Assembly: GCF_003966955.1 (NCBI RefSeq)
Contig: NZ_AP019367.1
Span: 1,178,001-1,242,000 of the forward strand
DNA: 64,000 nt
Source of the DNA: Parolsenella catena
Lineage (GTDB): Bacteria > Actinomycetota > Coriobacteriia > Coriobacteriales > Atopobiaceae
Direction: 5' to 3'
Shown here: piece by piece, positions 8,566 to 17,102 of the stretch
Layout of the letters: every line of letters begins with the position of its first letter
How positions within the stretch are numbered: the first letter of the stretch is position 1
Made by a program: the position numbers and the translations under genes
Notes under the pieces: model-generated
What the model saw: the letters and a program-made list of their open reading frames with translations, nothing else
What the model was told of the DNA's origin: nothing
Database searches by the model: none

Positions 8566-8574
8566 ATCTTAGCA
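8566..8574 (-). promoter_or_regulatory. Extended -10 promoter of the hydrogenase gene
   Basis: Minus-strand TGCTAAGAT, about 140 bases upstream of the hydrogenase ATG, just beyond the RluA-type gene stop. It would give a leader of about 135 bases containing a small CCCAT/ATGGG hairpin near 8442-8457. Confidence 0.4.
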
Positions 8575-8582
8575 GCTGGAGA

Positions 8583-9323
8583 CTAGCGCGGAAAAAAAAC
8601 GGAATACCGTTCGGGATACGGAACGGCAAGCTCAAGACGCTTGCCCGTGACGGGATGCGCGAGCGCCTCGGAGGCGGCGTGGAGCATGAGCGGGGCGCGG
8701 CCGGAGCGGTCTGCCGGCACGCCGTAGAGGGCGTCTCCCAGGATGGGATAGCCACGGCTTGCGAGGTGCACGCGGATCTGGTGCTTGCGGCCCGTCTCGA
8801 GAGTGAGCTCGAGCAGCGAGAGACGCGCACGGCGAGGGCCTGCCACGTCAAGCACGCGCACGCGGGTACGGCTCGGCTTGCCCACGCGAGCGTCCACGCG
8901 CATGCGACGGGCGTCATGGCGGTCACGGGCGAGGGCCGCGTCTATCACGCTCAGGCCCTCGGGCACCTCGCCGCGCACGATGGCCAGGTAGCGCTTCTCG
9001 ATGCCGTCATGGGAGGCAACGAGCGCGTCCAGCCTGGGCTGAACGGCCTTGTCCAGGCAAAAGAGCACAAGGCCGGTGGTGTCGGCGTCCAGGCGCTGCA
9101 CGGCCTGGAGCTGGGCGGCCGCCTCGTCGCGGCCCTCGCGCTCGAGGTGGGCCCGCACGACGTCCGTGAGCGTCGCCGTCCCCGTGCCGTCCCCGTGGAC
9201 GATGAGACCGGCGGGCTTGTCGGCCGCGAGGAGCCACTCGTCCTCGTAGACGACCGCCGGCGCGGCGGGGGCCTCGTGGGTCCCCGCGGCGCCGGCGGCG
9301 TTGTGTCCCTTGTTGGGCCCCAC
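8583..9323 (-). CDS. RluA-family pseudouridine synthase
   Basis: Isomerises uridine to pseudouridine in rRNA or tRNA. This 246-residue protein has the RluA/RsuA-type catalytic block QRLDADTTGLVLF, whose Asp is the nucleophile, plus GRKHQIRVHLAS and GYPILGDALYG, which define the RluA fold. The N terminus has no S4 RNA-binding domain, so the target site cannot be assigned. It starts with a GTG one base after the hisS stop (TAGCGTG), so translation is probably coupled to hisS. No strong ribosome site is visible beyond that. Confidence 0.88.
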   Translation of the reverse strand: MGPNKGHNAAGAAGTHEAPAAPAVVYEDEWLLAADKPAGLIVHGDGTGTATLTDVVRAHLEREGRDEAAAQLQAVQRLDADTTGLVLFCLDKAVQPRLDALVASHDGIEKRYLAIVRGEVPEGLSVIDAALARDRHDARRMRVDARVGKPSRTRVRVLDVAGPRRARLSLLELTLETGRKHQIRVHLASRGYPILGDALYGVPADRSGRAPLMLHAASEALAHPVTGKRLELAVPYPERYSVFFPR

Positions 9324-9324
9324 G

Positions 9325-10641
9325 CTAGGCGAGGCGCTCGGCCACGCGCGCGGCGAGCTCGTCCATGGGCACGCTCACCTGCTCGTGGGTGCCCATGTCG
9401 CGGATCGTGGCCGTGTGTGCGGCCACCTCGTCCGGGCCGATGACGACGCACAGGCTGGCGTTGTGCTTGTCGGCCTGCTTGAACTGGGCCTTGAGCGAGC
9501 GGCCCTGGTAGTCTGCCTCGGTGCGGATGCCCGCGCGGCGCAGCGCAAGCGTGGCCGAGAACACGGCCGGGCGCATCTCTGCCTCGGTGCCAGCCACATA
9601 GACGCAGCTCGGCTCCTCGCCGCCCAGGTTCACACCCTCGGCCTCCAGCGCGAGCATGACGCGCTCGAAGCCCACGGCGAATCCGATGCCGGGCGTGGGC
9701 TTGCCGCCCTCGAGCTCCATGAGGCCGTCGTAGCGGCCGCCGCCACCGATGGCGCCGATGGCGGGGTCTGGCGTGTAGTCAACCTCGAAGACGGTGCGCG
9801 TGTAGTAGTCAAGGCCGCGCACGAGCGTCGGGTCCTCCTCGTAGGCGATGCCCGCCTCGTCCAGGTAGCGCTTGACCTGCTCGTAGTGGGTGGCGCACTC
9901 CTCGCATAGGTTCTCATGGGCCAGCGGGGCTGCGGCCATGACCTCGCGGCAGTGGTCGTTCTTGCAGTCGAAGGCGCGCAGGGGGTTTATCTCCGCACGC
10001 TCGCGGCACTCCTCGCACATCTCGTCGGCATGGTCGAGGATGAACTGGCGGACCTTCTCGCGATAGGCCGGGCGGCATGCGGCGTCACCCATGGAGTTGA
10101 TGGCCAGGTGCAGGTGGGCAGGGTCGATGCCCAGCGCACGGTAGAAGTCCATGAGGATGATGATGCACTCGGCGTCCGCCGCCGGGTCAGGAGCGCCCAG
10201 CCACTCGACGCCCACCTGGTGGAACTGGCGCAGACGGCCCTTCTGCGGGCGCTCGCCGCGAAACATCGGCTCGGCATACCACAGCTTCACCGGGGCCCCG
10301 CCCTGCGGAACGAAGTTGTTCTCCACCGCGGCACGCACCACACCCGCCGTACCCTCGGGGCGCATGGCCAGGCGCTGCTTGGGCTTGAGGCCCGCGTCGG
10401 AGCCGGCCGCGAACACGCGGTCGAGCAGCGCGCCGGAGAAGACGCGGAACATCTCCTTGCGCACCACGTCCGTGGACTCGCCGATACCGTGCACGAACGT
10501 GGAGACCTGCTCCATCGCCGGCGTCTCGATGGCCGCAAAGCCGTACGGCGCAAACGTCTGCCGCGCAACGGCCTGCATGCGCTCCCAGGCACGCATGCGC
10601 GCGCCAAACAGGTCCTCGGTGCCCTCTGCCTTGTTCGCCAT
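9325..10641 (-). CDS. hisS: Histidyl-tRNA synthetase
   Basis: Charges tRNA-His. A class II synthetase of 438 residues with motif 2 (FRGERPQKGRLRQFHQ), the histidine-specific LVRGLDYYTRTVFE block, motif 3 near GIGFAVGFERVMLALE and a C-terminal anticodon-binding domain. The ATG follows GAGAGGGATGCCAC, with the ribosome site GAGAGGG. First gene of a two-gene unit with the pseudouridine synthase. No T-box leader is visible. The probable promoter is at 10676-10704. Confidence 0.97.
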   Translation of the reverse strand: MANKAEGTEDLFGARMRAWERMQAVARQTFAPYGFAAIETPAMEQVSTFVHGIGESTDVVRKEMFRVFSGALLDRVFAAGSDAGLKPKQRLAMRPEGTAGVVRAAVENNFVPQGGAPVKLWYAEPMFRGERPQKGRLRQFHQVGVEWLGAPDPAADAECIIILMDFYRALGIDPAHLHLAINSMGDAACRPAYREKVRQFILDHADEMCEECRERAEINPLRAFDCKNDHCREVMAAAPLAHENLCEECATHYEQVKRYLDEAGIAYEEDPTLVRGLDYYTRTVFEVDYTPDPAIGAIGGGGRYDGLMELEGGKPTPGIGFAVGFERVMLALEAEGVNLGGEEPSCVYVAGTEAEMRPAVFSATLALRRAGIRTEADYQGRSLKAQFKQADKHNASLCVVIGPDEVAAHTATIRDMGTHEQVSVPMDELAARVAERLA

Positions 10642-10675
10642 GTGGCATCCCTCTCACTCGCTATGTAACTGGTTG

Positions 10676-10704
10676 AGTATAACGCGGGCAGCTCGAACGT
10701 GACC
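10676..10704 (-). promoter_or_regulatory. Candidate promoter of hisS
   Basis: Minus-strand TATACT (10676-10681) is a good -10, about 35 bases upstream of the hisS ATG. The -35 at the 17-base position (GGTCAC) is weak. Confidence 0.5.
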
Positions 10705-10764
10705 ACAGGGCGGCAGCGTTATCATGGCGTCCGAGAAAACGCACGCCAACGTGAGGAGACCCAC

Positions 10765-11829
10765 ATGCACCTGTTCCGCAACGACTACTCCGAGGGCGCC
10801 GCGCCCCAGATCATGGACGCCGTCGCCGCGTGCGGCGGCGAGCAGAGCGTTGGCTACACGGAGGGCGACGCCCACTGCGAGCACGCCCGCGAGCTCATCC
10901 GCGAGGCCTGCGGCTGCCCAGACGCCATGGTCGAGTTCTGCATCGGCGGCACGAGCGCCAACGTCATCTGCCTGTCCGGCATGCTGCGCGACTGGGAGGG
11001 CGCCATCTGCACGCGAGACGCCCACATCATCGTGCACGAGACGGGCGCGCTGGCCGCATGCGGCCGCACGTCGCTGCCCACCGACGACGCGGACGGCTTC
11101 CTCACGCCGGAGGCCGCCGAGCGCGTCTACCAGTTCCAGATGGGCACGGGCCGCCACATGACGCGCCCGGGCGCCATCTACATCACCGACACCACCGAGC
11201 TGGGCGGCGTGTGGAGCCGCGAGCGCTTTGACGCCATCTGCGACTGGGCACGCGGCCACGACCTGGGCATCTTCTTGGACGGGGCGCGCCTGGGCAGCGC
11301 GCTCACGGCGCCTGGCAACGACCTTACGCTCGAGCACATCGCAAGCCGCGTGGACGCGTTCTACATCGGCGGCACCAAGAACGGCATGCTCATGGGCGAG
11401 GCCATCGTCATCTGCGGCCACGGCGAGCACGCGCAGCGCCTGCGCGAGGCGTTCCCCTACCTGCAGAAGGAGCGCGGCGGCCTTCTCGCGAAGGGATTTC
11501 TGCTGGGCGCGCAGTTCGAGGCGGCGTTCGAGGCCGCCAAGGGCTCCGAGGCCCTGTACTGGCAGCTTGCGAGGCATGCCAACGAGTGCGCCGACCGCCT
11601 GCGCCAGGGCCTCGTGGCCGCCGGTCTCGATCTGTACGGCAACTCCACGAGCAACCAGGTCTTCGTCACGGTGAGCGAGGACCAGGAGGCTCGCCTCGCC
11701 CAGGCCGCCGGCTGCGAGACGTTCTACGTGTTGGCAGACGGCCGGCGCGTCGTCCGCTTCGTGTGCTCGTGGGCCACGGCCGCCGAGGACGTCGACGAGC
11801 TTCTCGGCCTCGTGCGCGAGCTGGCGTAG
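10765..11829 (+). CDS. ltaE: Low-specificity threonine aldolase / beta-eliminating lyase
   Basis: A PLP enzyme of 354 residues that cleaves L-threonine or allo-threonine to glycine and acetaldehyde. The PLP Lys is K205 in IGGTKNGMLMGEA, FLDGARLGSAL carries the cofactor Asp, and FCIGGTSANV contacts the phosphate. The ATG at 10765 follows GAGGAGACCCAC. An in-frame extension to 10699 overlaps the promoter area and is not conserved. A possible -10 TATCAT lies at 10720-10725. It is divergent from hisS. The close relative phenylserine aldolase cannot be excluded. Confidence 0.88.
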   Translation: MHLFRNDYSEGAAPQIMDAVAACGGEQSVGYTEGDAHCEHARELIREACGCPDAMVEFCIGGTSANVICLSGMLRDWEGAICTRDAHIIVHETGALAACGRTSLPTDDADGFLTPEAAERVYQFQMGTGRHMTRPGAIYITDTTELGGVWSRERFDAICDWARGHDLGIFLDGARLGSALTAPGNDLTLEHIASRVDAFYIGGTKNGMLMGEAIVICGHGEHAQRLREAFPYLQKERGGLLAKGFLLGAQFEAAFEAAKGSEALYWQLARHANECADRLRQGLVAAGLDLYGNSTSNQVFVTVSEDQEARLAQAAGCETFYVLADGRRVVRFVCSWATAAEDVDELLGLVRELA

Positions 11830-11838
11830 CCTGCGCGG

Positions 11839-12786
11839 CTACGGCGCGTCCCGGGACCAAAGGGACCCGTCCCCTTTGGTCCCTACCTCGGACAGGACGA
11901 TGCCGGCAAAGATCAGCACGAAGCCCGCGAGCAGGCGGGGCGTGAGCGTCTCGTAGCCAAACGCCACGGAGAACGCCACGCCGCTGGGACTCTCGAGCGA
12001 GGAGAGCAGGGCGCCGCTCGTGGGGTCCACCTTCGTGAGCGCGTAGTTGAGCACGGCAAGGCACCCAAACGAGCACACGAGCGCGAGAAACGCGAGCGCG
12101 CACACGTTGCCGGGCGTGAACGCCTCGGCTGCGGGCGGCGCCTCCACGAGCACGTGGCCCACGCCCACGATGGCCGTGATCGTGAGGAACTGCCAGAAGG
12201 TGAGCGCCCAGACGTCGCGCCCGCGGCCCTCATGCGCCACGATGACCATCTCGAGCGCGTAGAACACCGAGCCCGCGAGCGTGAGCGCGTCGCCCACGTT
12301 GAGCGGCAGGCCGTTGTCCAGCACGACGAACCCCGCGCCCACGAGGCTCACGAGCGCGGCGATGACGCTCATGCGCCGCGGCGCGCCGCGTCCCAGCAAC
12401 CACGCGCACAGCGGCACGAGCACGCAGTACACGCCCGTGAGAAACGCGTTCTTGCCCGGCGTGGTGTAGACGATGCCGTAGGTCTGCAGCACATACGCCG
12501 CGCCGTAGAACGCGCCAAGCAGCACTCCCACGCGCACGACGGGCGCCGAGAGGTTGTCGCGGATGCGGCGCCAGAACACCGCGAGCATGACGACGGAAGA
12601 CGCGCCAAAGCGCACGAGCAGAAGCCAGAACACCGGAAGGCTCGCCGTGACGTCCTTCATCACGAAGAACGAGAAGCCCCAGGCCAGGGCACACGCCACG
12701 ATGAGCAGCTTGTTGAACCATTCCGTGCCGAGGAGGCCCCGCATCCGGACAAGGGACGTGGCGGCGCTGCCACCGTTCTCGCCCAC
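11839..12786 (-). CDS. EamA/DMT-family permease
   Basis: A 315-residue inner-membrane protein with ten predicted hydrophobic helices arranged as two EamA repeats (first LLIVACALAWGFSFFVMKD, second from FLTITAIVGVGHVL). It belongs to the drug/metabolite transporter superfamily; substrate unknown. The GTG start at 12786 lies three bases after the stop of the upstream HAD gene, implying coupling. An ATG at 12744 is an alternative start. The C-terminal residues GTKGDGSLWSRDAP are encoded by a family A repeat that has joined the end of the gene, as in gph. Confidence 0.85.
   Translation of the reverse strand: MGENGGSAATSLVRMRGLLGTEWFNKLLIVACALAWGFSFFVMKDVTASLPVFWLLLVRFGASSVVMLAVFWRRIRDNLSAPVVRVGVLLGAFYGAAYVLQTYGIVYTTPGKNAFLTGVYCVLVPLCAWLLGRGAPRRMSVIAALVSLVGAGFVVLDNGLPLNVGDALTLAGSVFYALEMVIVAHEGRGRDVWALTFWQFLTITAIVGVGHVLVEAPPAAEAFTPGNVCALAFLALVCSFGCLAVLNYALTKVDPTSGALLSSLESPSGVAFSVAFGYETLTPRLLAGFVLIFAGIVLSEVGTKGDGSLWSRDAP
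11853..11883. repeat. Family A palindrome inside the 3' end of the DMT permease gene
   Basis: GGGACCAAAGGGAC pairs with GTCCCCTTTGGTCCC (one bulge). It is read in frame by the permease gene and lies between convergent genes, so it would also form a hairpin in both transcripts. Confidence 0.85.
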
Positions 12787-12789
12787 GCG

Positions 12790-13458
12790 CTACACCAGGT
12801 CGAAGTCGAAGTAGTTGTCGAGCACCTCGTTGGCGGCGCTCACGTCCTGCCTCACCGTCGCCGACCCGCGAAAGCCCAGCACGTAGCAGCCGGCGGCAAG
12901 GCCGCTGCGCACGCCGGCCGGAGAGTCCTCCACCACCACGGTGTGGGCGGGGTCAACGTGCAGGTAGTCCATGGCGGTCTGGTAGGGCATGGGGTCGGGC
13001 TTGTGGCGCTCCACCATGTCGCCGGTGACGATGCAGTCGAACATCGAGGCAAGCTCGAAGCGGTCGAGGCCCACGAGGATGTGCGAGGAGACCGTCGTGG
13101 AGACGAGGCCGGTGAGGACGCCGGCCGCACGCAGGCGGCGCAGGACGCCGTGGACGCCGGGCAGGGTGTCCGCCTCGGGCATGCGGTAGCTCACGGCCTC
13201 GATGGCGCCGGCGTCGATGCACTCGCGCTTGGCGGCAAAGAACTGCTCGGCCGTGACGTCGATGCCGTACTTGGCGCCGATGGTCGGGATGGTGGTCTTG
13301 CCGTCCTGGCCGCACATCGTGAGGCAGTCCTCGAACGTGGCCGGTATGCCCATGCGCCCGAACACCACGACGTTGCGACGTGCCGCGATGGGCTCTGAGT
13401 CGATGAGGACGCCATCGCAGTCGAACAGGACGCAGTCGATTCTCTCGGGACGTGACAT
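12790..13458 (-). CDS. HAD-superfamily hydrolase, beta-phosphoglucomutase-like
   Basis: A 222-residue HAD protein. Motif I is LFDCDGVLIDSE, motif II LVSTT, the Lys is in RHKPDPMPYQ and motif IV is VVEDSPAGVRSG. The ED-SPAG form and the helical cap place it with beta-phosphoglucomutase and sugar-phosphate phosphatases such as YieH/YniC; the exact substrate is open. I chose the ATG at 13458 because it follows GGGGAGAGCCAC. The more upstream ATG at 13497 overlaps the -10 box. It is the first gene of a two-gene operon with the DMT permease. Confidence 0.85.
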   Translation of the reverse strand: MSRPERIDCVLFDCDGVLIDSEPIAARRNVVVFGRMGIPATFEDCLTMCGQDGKTTIPTIGAKYGIDVTAEQFFAAKRECIDAGAIEAVSYRMPEADTLPGVHGVLRRLRAAGVLTGLVSTTVSSHILVGLDRFELASMFDCIVTGDMVERHKPDPMPYQTAMDYLHVDPAHTVVVEDSPAGVRSGLAAGCYVLGFRGSATVRQDVSAANEVLDNYFDFDLV

Positions 13459-13495
13459 GTGGCTCTCCCCTGCTAGCTTGGTCAGTCGGATGCTC

Positions 13496-13504
13496 ATTCT
13501 AGCA
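13496..13504 (-). promoter_or_regulatory. Extended -10 promoter of the HAD/DMT operon
   Basis: Minus-strand TGCTAGAAT, about 40 bases upstream of the HAD ATG. Same form as the -10 of the thiamine operon. Confidence 0.55.
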
Positions 13505-13511
13505 GCTGCCC

Positions 13512-13545
13512 CGGTGACACTTGGGGCGGGGCCAAACTGTCACCG
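13512..13545. repeat. 34-bp GTGACA/TGTCAC repeat (family A), inverted copy of 43709-43743
   Basis: Reads CGGTGACACTTGGGG, then CGGGGCCAAACTGTCACCG. It is identical to the reverse complement of 43709-43743 except for one missing G. The outer eight bases form a perfect dyad. Confidence 0.9.
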
Positions 13546-13595
13546 CCCTGGGGACTGGCGAGCCGTCCCCGGTGTCTCGCATCCTCGCTCCAAAC

Positions 13596-13629
13596 GAAAA
13601 CGGGCCGAGGACGTAGGTCCCCGGCCCGA
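13596..13629 (-). terminator. Terminator of tRNA-Thr
   Basis: CGGGCCGAGGAC pairs with GTCCCCGGCCCG around CTAC-type loop bases. The minus strand continues TTTTCGTTTGG. Confidence 0.75.
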
Positions 13630-13638
13630 TGCATTCGA

Positions 13639-13714
13639 TGGAGCCAGCTACCAGACTTGAACTGGTGACCCCCGCTTTACGAGAGCGGTGCTCTACCAAC
13701 TGAGCTAAGCTGGC
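13639..13714 (-). tRNA. tRNA-Thr (anticodon CGT)
   Basis: A 76-base cloverleaf including an encoded CCA. Acceptor GCCAGCT/AGCTGGC, D arm TTAGCTCAGTTGGTAGAGC, anticodon loop CTCGTAA and TψC arm with GTTCAAG. It decodes ACG. Confidence 0.95.
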
Positions 13715-13755
13715 AACTCCATGTGCCTTCGCGCTGTGCGCGTCAGCGAATAAGA

Positions 13756-13785
13756 ACTATAGCGGAAAGCCCCACGGGCGCGCAA
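13756..13785 (-). promoter_or_regulatory. Promoter of tRNA-Thr
   Basis: Minus-strand TTGCGC (-35) and TATAGT (-10) with an 18-base spacer, ending about 42 bases before the tRNA 5' end. Confidence 0.6.
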
Positions 13786-13909
13786 GTCCCAATCAAAGAA
13801 AATTTCTCGGCTCCACCGCTCGCAAATAAGCCGCTGCTCGCAGGCATGCTTCGCCATAGAATCGCACCTGGTGGGCACACATCGACACATCGACACATCG
13901 GGAGACATC

Positions 13910-15031
13910 ATGGCAGACAGCATTCGCCTCGCAACCATCGGCACGTCCATGATCAGCGACGACCTCATCGCGGCCGCGCGCCAGGTCGAGGGCATCGAGT
14001 ACGTGGGCACGCTGTCGAGAAACCCCGTGAACGCCCGCGAGTTCACCGAGAAACACGGCGGGCACCGCCCGTTCACCTCGCTCGAACAGCTCGCGAACTG
14101 CCCCGACGTCGACGCCGTCTACATCGCCACGCCCAACGCCTGCCACTACGAGCAGGCACTCGCCTGCGTGCGCGGCGACAAGCACGTGCTGGTCGAGAAG
14201 CCGCTGTGCTCCAACCGCTACGAGGCGCAGTCGCTCTACGCGGCAGCCGAGCTGCACCACGTCGTGGCGCTCGAGGCCATGCGCCCCGTCCACGACCCCG
14301 CCTGGGCCCAGATCTGGCGCGAGCTGCCCCGCCTGGGCCGCCTTCGCCGGGCGACCTTCCGCTTTGGCAAGTACTCCTCGCGCTATGACGACGTGAAGGC
14401 CGGGCGCCACACGAACATCTTTGACGCGAGCATGGCCTCCGGTGCCCTCATGGACCTGGGCGTCTACTGCATCGAGCCCATGGTGGCGCTCTTTGGCGTC
14501 CCCGAGCGCGTCGTCGCCGCGCCCACGCTCATCTCGGACGCGCAGACGGCCTCCACGAACGGCATCATCGACGGCGCCGGCTCCGTGCTGTGCTCCTACG
14601 GCCGCCGCTCGGGCACGCCGGGCCTGGTGGTGGAGCTCGCCTACTCAAAGATCAGCACGGACCTGCTCCCCTGCCAGATCGAGGGAGACCTGGGCACGCT
14701 CACGCTCGACGCCATGAGCGTGCCACAGGCCGCAAGCGTCATGGTGCGCGGCCAAGCCGTGCGCGGGGCGGCCACGACCAAGGCCAACGCCGTGGGCAGC
14801 GTCACCGAGCAGCTCGCCATCGAGCCGTGCGACAACAACATGGTGTTCGAGCTGCGCGACTTCGTGAGCGTCGTGCGGGGCGAGAAGCTCGACACGCTCT
14901 GGGGCTCGGGCATGGACGCACGCGGCGCGGAGTCGAGCTTCACCGACGTCACGCTCGACGCCTTGGCCGTCTGCGACGAAATCCGCCACCAGGCGGGCAT
15001 CCACTTCCCGGCAGACTTCCGCGTGGAGTAG
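13910..15031 (+). CDS. Gfo/Idh/MocA-family oxidoreductase
   Basis: An NAD(P)-dependent dehydrogenase of 373 residues. It starts with a Rossmann-type segment (LATIGTSMISDDLI) and has the family EKP motif in HVLVEKPLCSNR, followed by an alpha/beta substrate domain with GALMDLGVYCIEP. The TSMI in place of the usual GxGxxG glycines is seen in some family members. The substrate (sugar, inositol or similar) is unknown. The ATG at 13910 follows GGGAG by five bases. The 39 bases before it contain three near-copies of ACATCGAC. It is monocistronic and points toward the thiamine operon. Confidence 0.85.
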   Translation: MADSIRLATIGTSMISDDLIAAARQVEGIEYVGTLSRNPVNAREFTEKHGGHRPFTSLEQLANCPDVDAVYIATPNACHYEQALACVRGDKHVLVEKPLCSNRYEAQSLYAAAELHHVVALEAMRPVHDPAWAQIWRELPRLGRLRRATFRFGKYSSRYDDVKAGRHTNIFDASMASGALMDLGVYCIEPMVALFGVPERVVAAPTLISDAQTASTNGIIDGAGSVLCSYGRRSGTPGLVVELAYSKISTDLLPCQIEGDLGTLTLDAMSVPQAASVMVRGQAVRGAATTKANAVGSVTEQLAIEPCDNNMVFELRDFVSVVRGEKLDTLWGSGMDARGAESSFTDVTLDALAVCDEIRHQAGIHFPADFRVE

Positions 15032-15097
15032 CGGCGCTGGGGGCAAACACCAATAACGGCGAGAAGCGCGCAGGCCACACTGCCGAGCCAGAAAAAA

Positions 15098-15196
15098 CGT
15101 GCCGAACACACCTATTTCTCGGCCAAATGGCCGCAGATTAGGTGCGTTCGGCACGAAAAGCGAGGTAGCGCATCAGATAGGTGCGCTTGGCACGAC
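15098..15196. repeat. Family B repeats: three copies of an 18-bp element
   Basis: CGTGCCGAACACACCT (15098-15113) and AGGTGCGTTCGGCACG (15140-15155) form a 16-base inverted repeat with one mismatch. A third copy, TAGGTGCGCTTGGCACGA, follows at 15179-15196. They fill most of the 180 bases between the dehydrogenase gene and the end of the thiamine operon. Copies also occur at 18437-18540. Confidence 0.8.
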
Positions 15197-15212
15197 AAGC
15201 GCGGGCATGCGC

Positions 15213-16064
15213 CTAGCCCAGAAGCAGCAGCACCTCACGCTTTGCCTCAAGCGAGGCAGGCGTGAGCAGCCACTCGGCGCGTTGCCCGCGGGCGCAGTCG
15301 ATGTCCACCTCGCCCACGATGCCGCTCGGGACTCCGGCCGTGGGGTTGCCACCCATGACGAGGATGCGGTCGGCCATCTCGACGGCCTCGTCCACGTCAT
15401 GCGTCACGAGCACGCACGACATTCCCAGGTCGCTCACGAGCGAGAGGAACCAAGAGCGCATGTCCTGTCGCGTGAGGGCATCAAGGGCGCTGAACGGCTC
15501 GTCCATGAGCACCACGTCGTTGTCCATGAGGTAGGTCCGCAGGAGCGCCGCACGCTGGCGCATGCCGCCCGACAGCTCGCTGGGATAGCTGTCCTGCGTG
15601 CCGTTGAGCCCGAAACGCTCGAACAGCGGCTCGGCCTTCTCGCGCGCCGCCGCACGGGGCGTGCCCGCAAGCGTCAGCGGCAGGCAGACGTTGGCCATGA
15701 TCGTGCGCTGGGGAAGCAGCAGGTCCTTCTGCAGCATGTAGGAGACGCGACCGGGCCTGCCCGTGACGTCCTCGCCATGCAGAAGCACGCTGCCCGAGAC
15801 GGGCGTCGTGAGGCCGGCCATGCCGTGGAACAGCGTGGACTTGCCGCATCCCGAGCGGCCGACGAGGCACACCATCTCGCCCGGCGCCACGGCAAGCGAC
15901 ACGTCGCTCACCGTGGGCGTCTCGGAGTCCTCCCAGGCAAGCGTGAGGTTACGCACCTCGAGGGCCGGCGTGGCCGCCTGGCCCGCAGCCGGTCCGCACT
16001 CGGCCGCGCCGAGCCCGCGCGCGCCAGGCTCGGGCGCCACGTTCGCGTCATGCGTGGGGGCCAT
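15213..16064 (-). CDS. thiZ: ABC transporter ATP-binding protein, thiamine-precursor type (ThiZ-like)
   Basis: ATPase of the importer formed with the two genes upstream. Of 283 residues, about 35 form a low-complexity N terminus, followed by an ABC domain: Walker A GRSGCGKST, Q-loop MLQKDLLLP, signature LSGGMRQRAALLR, Walker B VVLMDEPFSALD and H-loop THDVDEA. This is the nitrate/taurine/HMP subfamily. It begins three bases after the binding-protein gene stop, so it is in the riboswitch-controlled operon. ThiZ is inferred from context. Confidence 0.85.
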   Translation of the reverse strand: MAPTHDANVAPEPGARGLGAAECGPAAGQAATPALEVRNLTLAWEDSETPTVSDVSLAVAPGEMVCLVGRSGCGKSTLFHGMAGLTTPVSGSVLLHGEDVTGRPGRVSYMLQKDLLLPQRTIMANVCLPLTLAGTPRAAAREKAEPLFERFGLNGTQDSYPSELSGGMRQRAALLRTYLMDNDVVLMDEPFSALDALTRQDMRSWFLSLVSDLGMSCVLVTHDVDEAVEMADRILVMGGNPTAGVPSGIVGEVDIDCARGQRAEWLLTPASLEAKREVLLLLG

Positions 16065-16067
16065 GCG

Positions 16068-17102
16068 CTACTGCTCCAGGTAGTCCATGGAGAAGCCGCC
16101 GTTGACGTCGAGCGCCACGGGCGTGAGCTGGTTGTCGTTCATCCACGTGTAGAACGCGGCCCAGCGCTTGGGGTCGATGATGCCCCAGCTCGAGGCGTCG
16201 GCGGTGTACTGGTCGGCGAGGTACTCGGCACTGGCCTTCGCAAGCTCGGCGTCGGTCTCGGGGGCGGCGTCGCACAGGATCTGGGCGGCCTCGTCCGGGT
16301 TCGTCACGCAGAACTCGTAGCCCTTCTTTGTGGCGCGCAGGAAGGCCTTGGCCACCTCGGGGCTGTTGGCGAGGAAGTCGTTGTTGGCCACGACGACGGG
16401 CGTGTAGTAGTCAAACACCGAGTCGATGCTGCGGAAGGACCAGTAGTCGCAGGAGAGGTCCTGGAGCTTGGCGTTCTGCAGGCCCCAGCCCTCGTAGCCC
16501 CACACGCAGTCGAACTGGTTGGACTTCAGGCCGCTGACCTCGTCACCGGAGGGAACGAGCTGGACCTTGGAGAAGTCGCCGCCGTCGGTCTCGACGACGC
16601 TCTTGACCATGGCCTTCTCCACATCCTGGTCCCAGGTGCCGTAGCGCTTGCCCTCCATGCCCTTGGGGCGGTCGATGCCCTCCCCGGCGCGGCTCATGAT
16701 GCCGGAGGTGTTGTGCTGGATGGTCGCCGCGATGGCCGTGACGGGCAGCTGGTCATCGGAGCCCAGATAGTTGGCCATGACGTCCTGGTAGCTCATGCCA
16801 ACCTGGGCCTTGCCGGTGCCCACGAGCGCGTCGGCGCCGTCCTCGGGCGGCTGCACGACCTCCACGTCGAGGTTCTCGTCGGCGTAGTAGCCCTTGGCGA
16901 TGGCCACGTAGATGCCGGAATGGTTGGTGTTGGGGGTGTAGTCGAGCACGAAGGTGAGCTTCGTGGCGTCGCCGGAGGCGGCGTCCGTGGCGGCCTCGGT
17001 CGTGGCGGCGGCGCCAGAGCCCCCGCAGGCGGCGAGGCCGGTCATGGCGGCGGCAGCGGCCGCGCCGGCGACGAAGGAGCGACGAGAGATTGACTTGCTC
17101 AT
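16068..17102 (-). CDS. thiY: ABC transporter substrate-binding lipoprotein, ThiY/NMT1-like
   Basis: A 344-residue surface lipoprotein that probably binds thiamine or its pyrimidine precursor HMP. The signal starts MSKSISRRSF, a Tat-like twin Arg, then a hydrophobic segment and the lipobox LAAC with C26 as the lipidated residue. The mature part (LTFVLDYTPNTNHSGIYVA) is typical of the NMT1/THI5 fold. The ATG at 17102 overlaps the permease stop (ATGA) and has AGGATCA upstream. An in-frame extension to 17288 lies inside the permease gene. Confidence 0.88.
   Translation of the reverse strand: MSKSISRRSFVAGAAAAAAMTGLAACGGSGAAATTEAATDAASGDATKLTFVLDYTPNTNHSGIYVAIAKGYYADENLDVEVVQPPEDGADALVGTGKAQVGMSYQDVMANYLGSDDQLPVTAIAATIQHNTSGIMSRAGEGIDRPKGMEGKRYGTWDQDVEKAMVKSVVETDGGDFSKVQLVPSGDEVSGLKSNQFDCVWGYEGWGLQNAKLQDLSCDYWSFRSIDSVFDYYTPVVVANNDFLANSPEVAKAFLRATKKGYEFCVTNPDEAAQILCDAAPETDAELAKASAEYLADQYTADASSWGIIDPKRWAAFYTWMNDNQLTPVALDVNGGFSMDYLEQ

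Noticed and set aside
6852-9443. An 863-codon plus-strand frame across the hydrogenase and pseudouridine synthase genes
   Set aside because: Spans two well-supported minus-strand genes and the gap between them; composition is that of an antisense shadow.
15099-17093. A 664-codon plus-strand frame through the thiamine genes
   Set aside because: Antisense to thiZ and thiY, which have complete motifs; no start signals.
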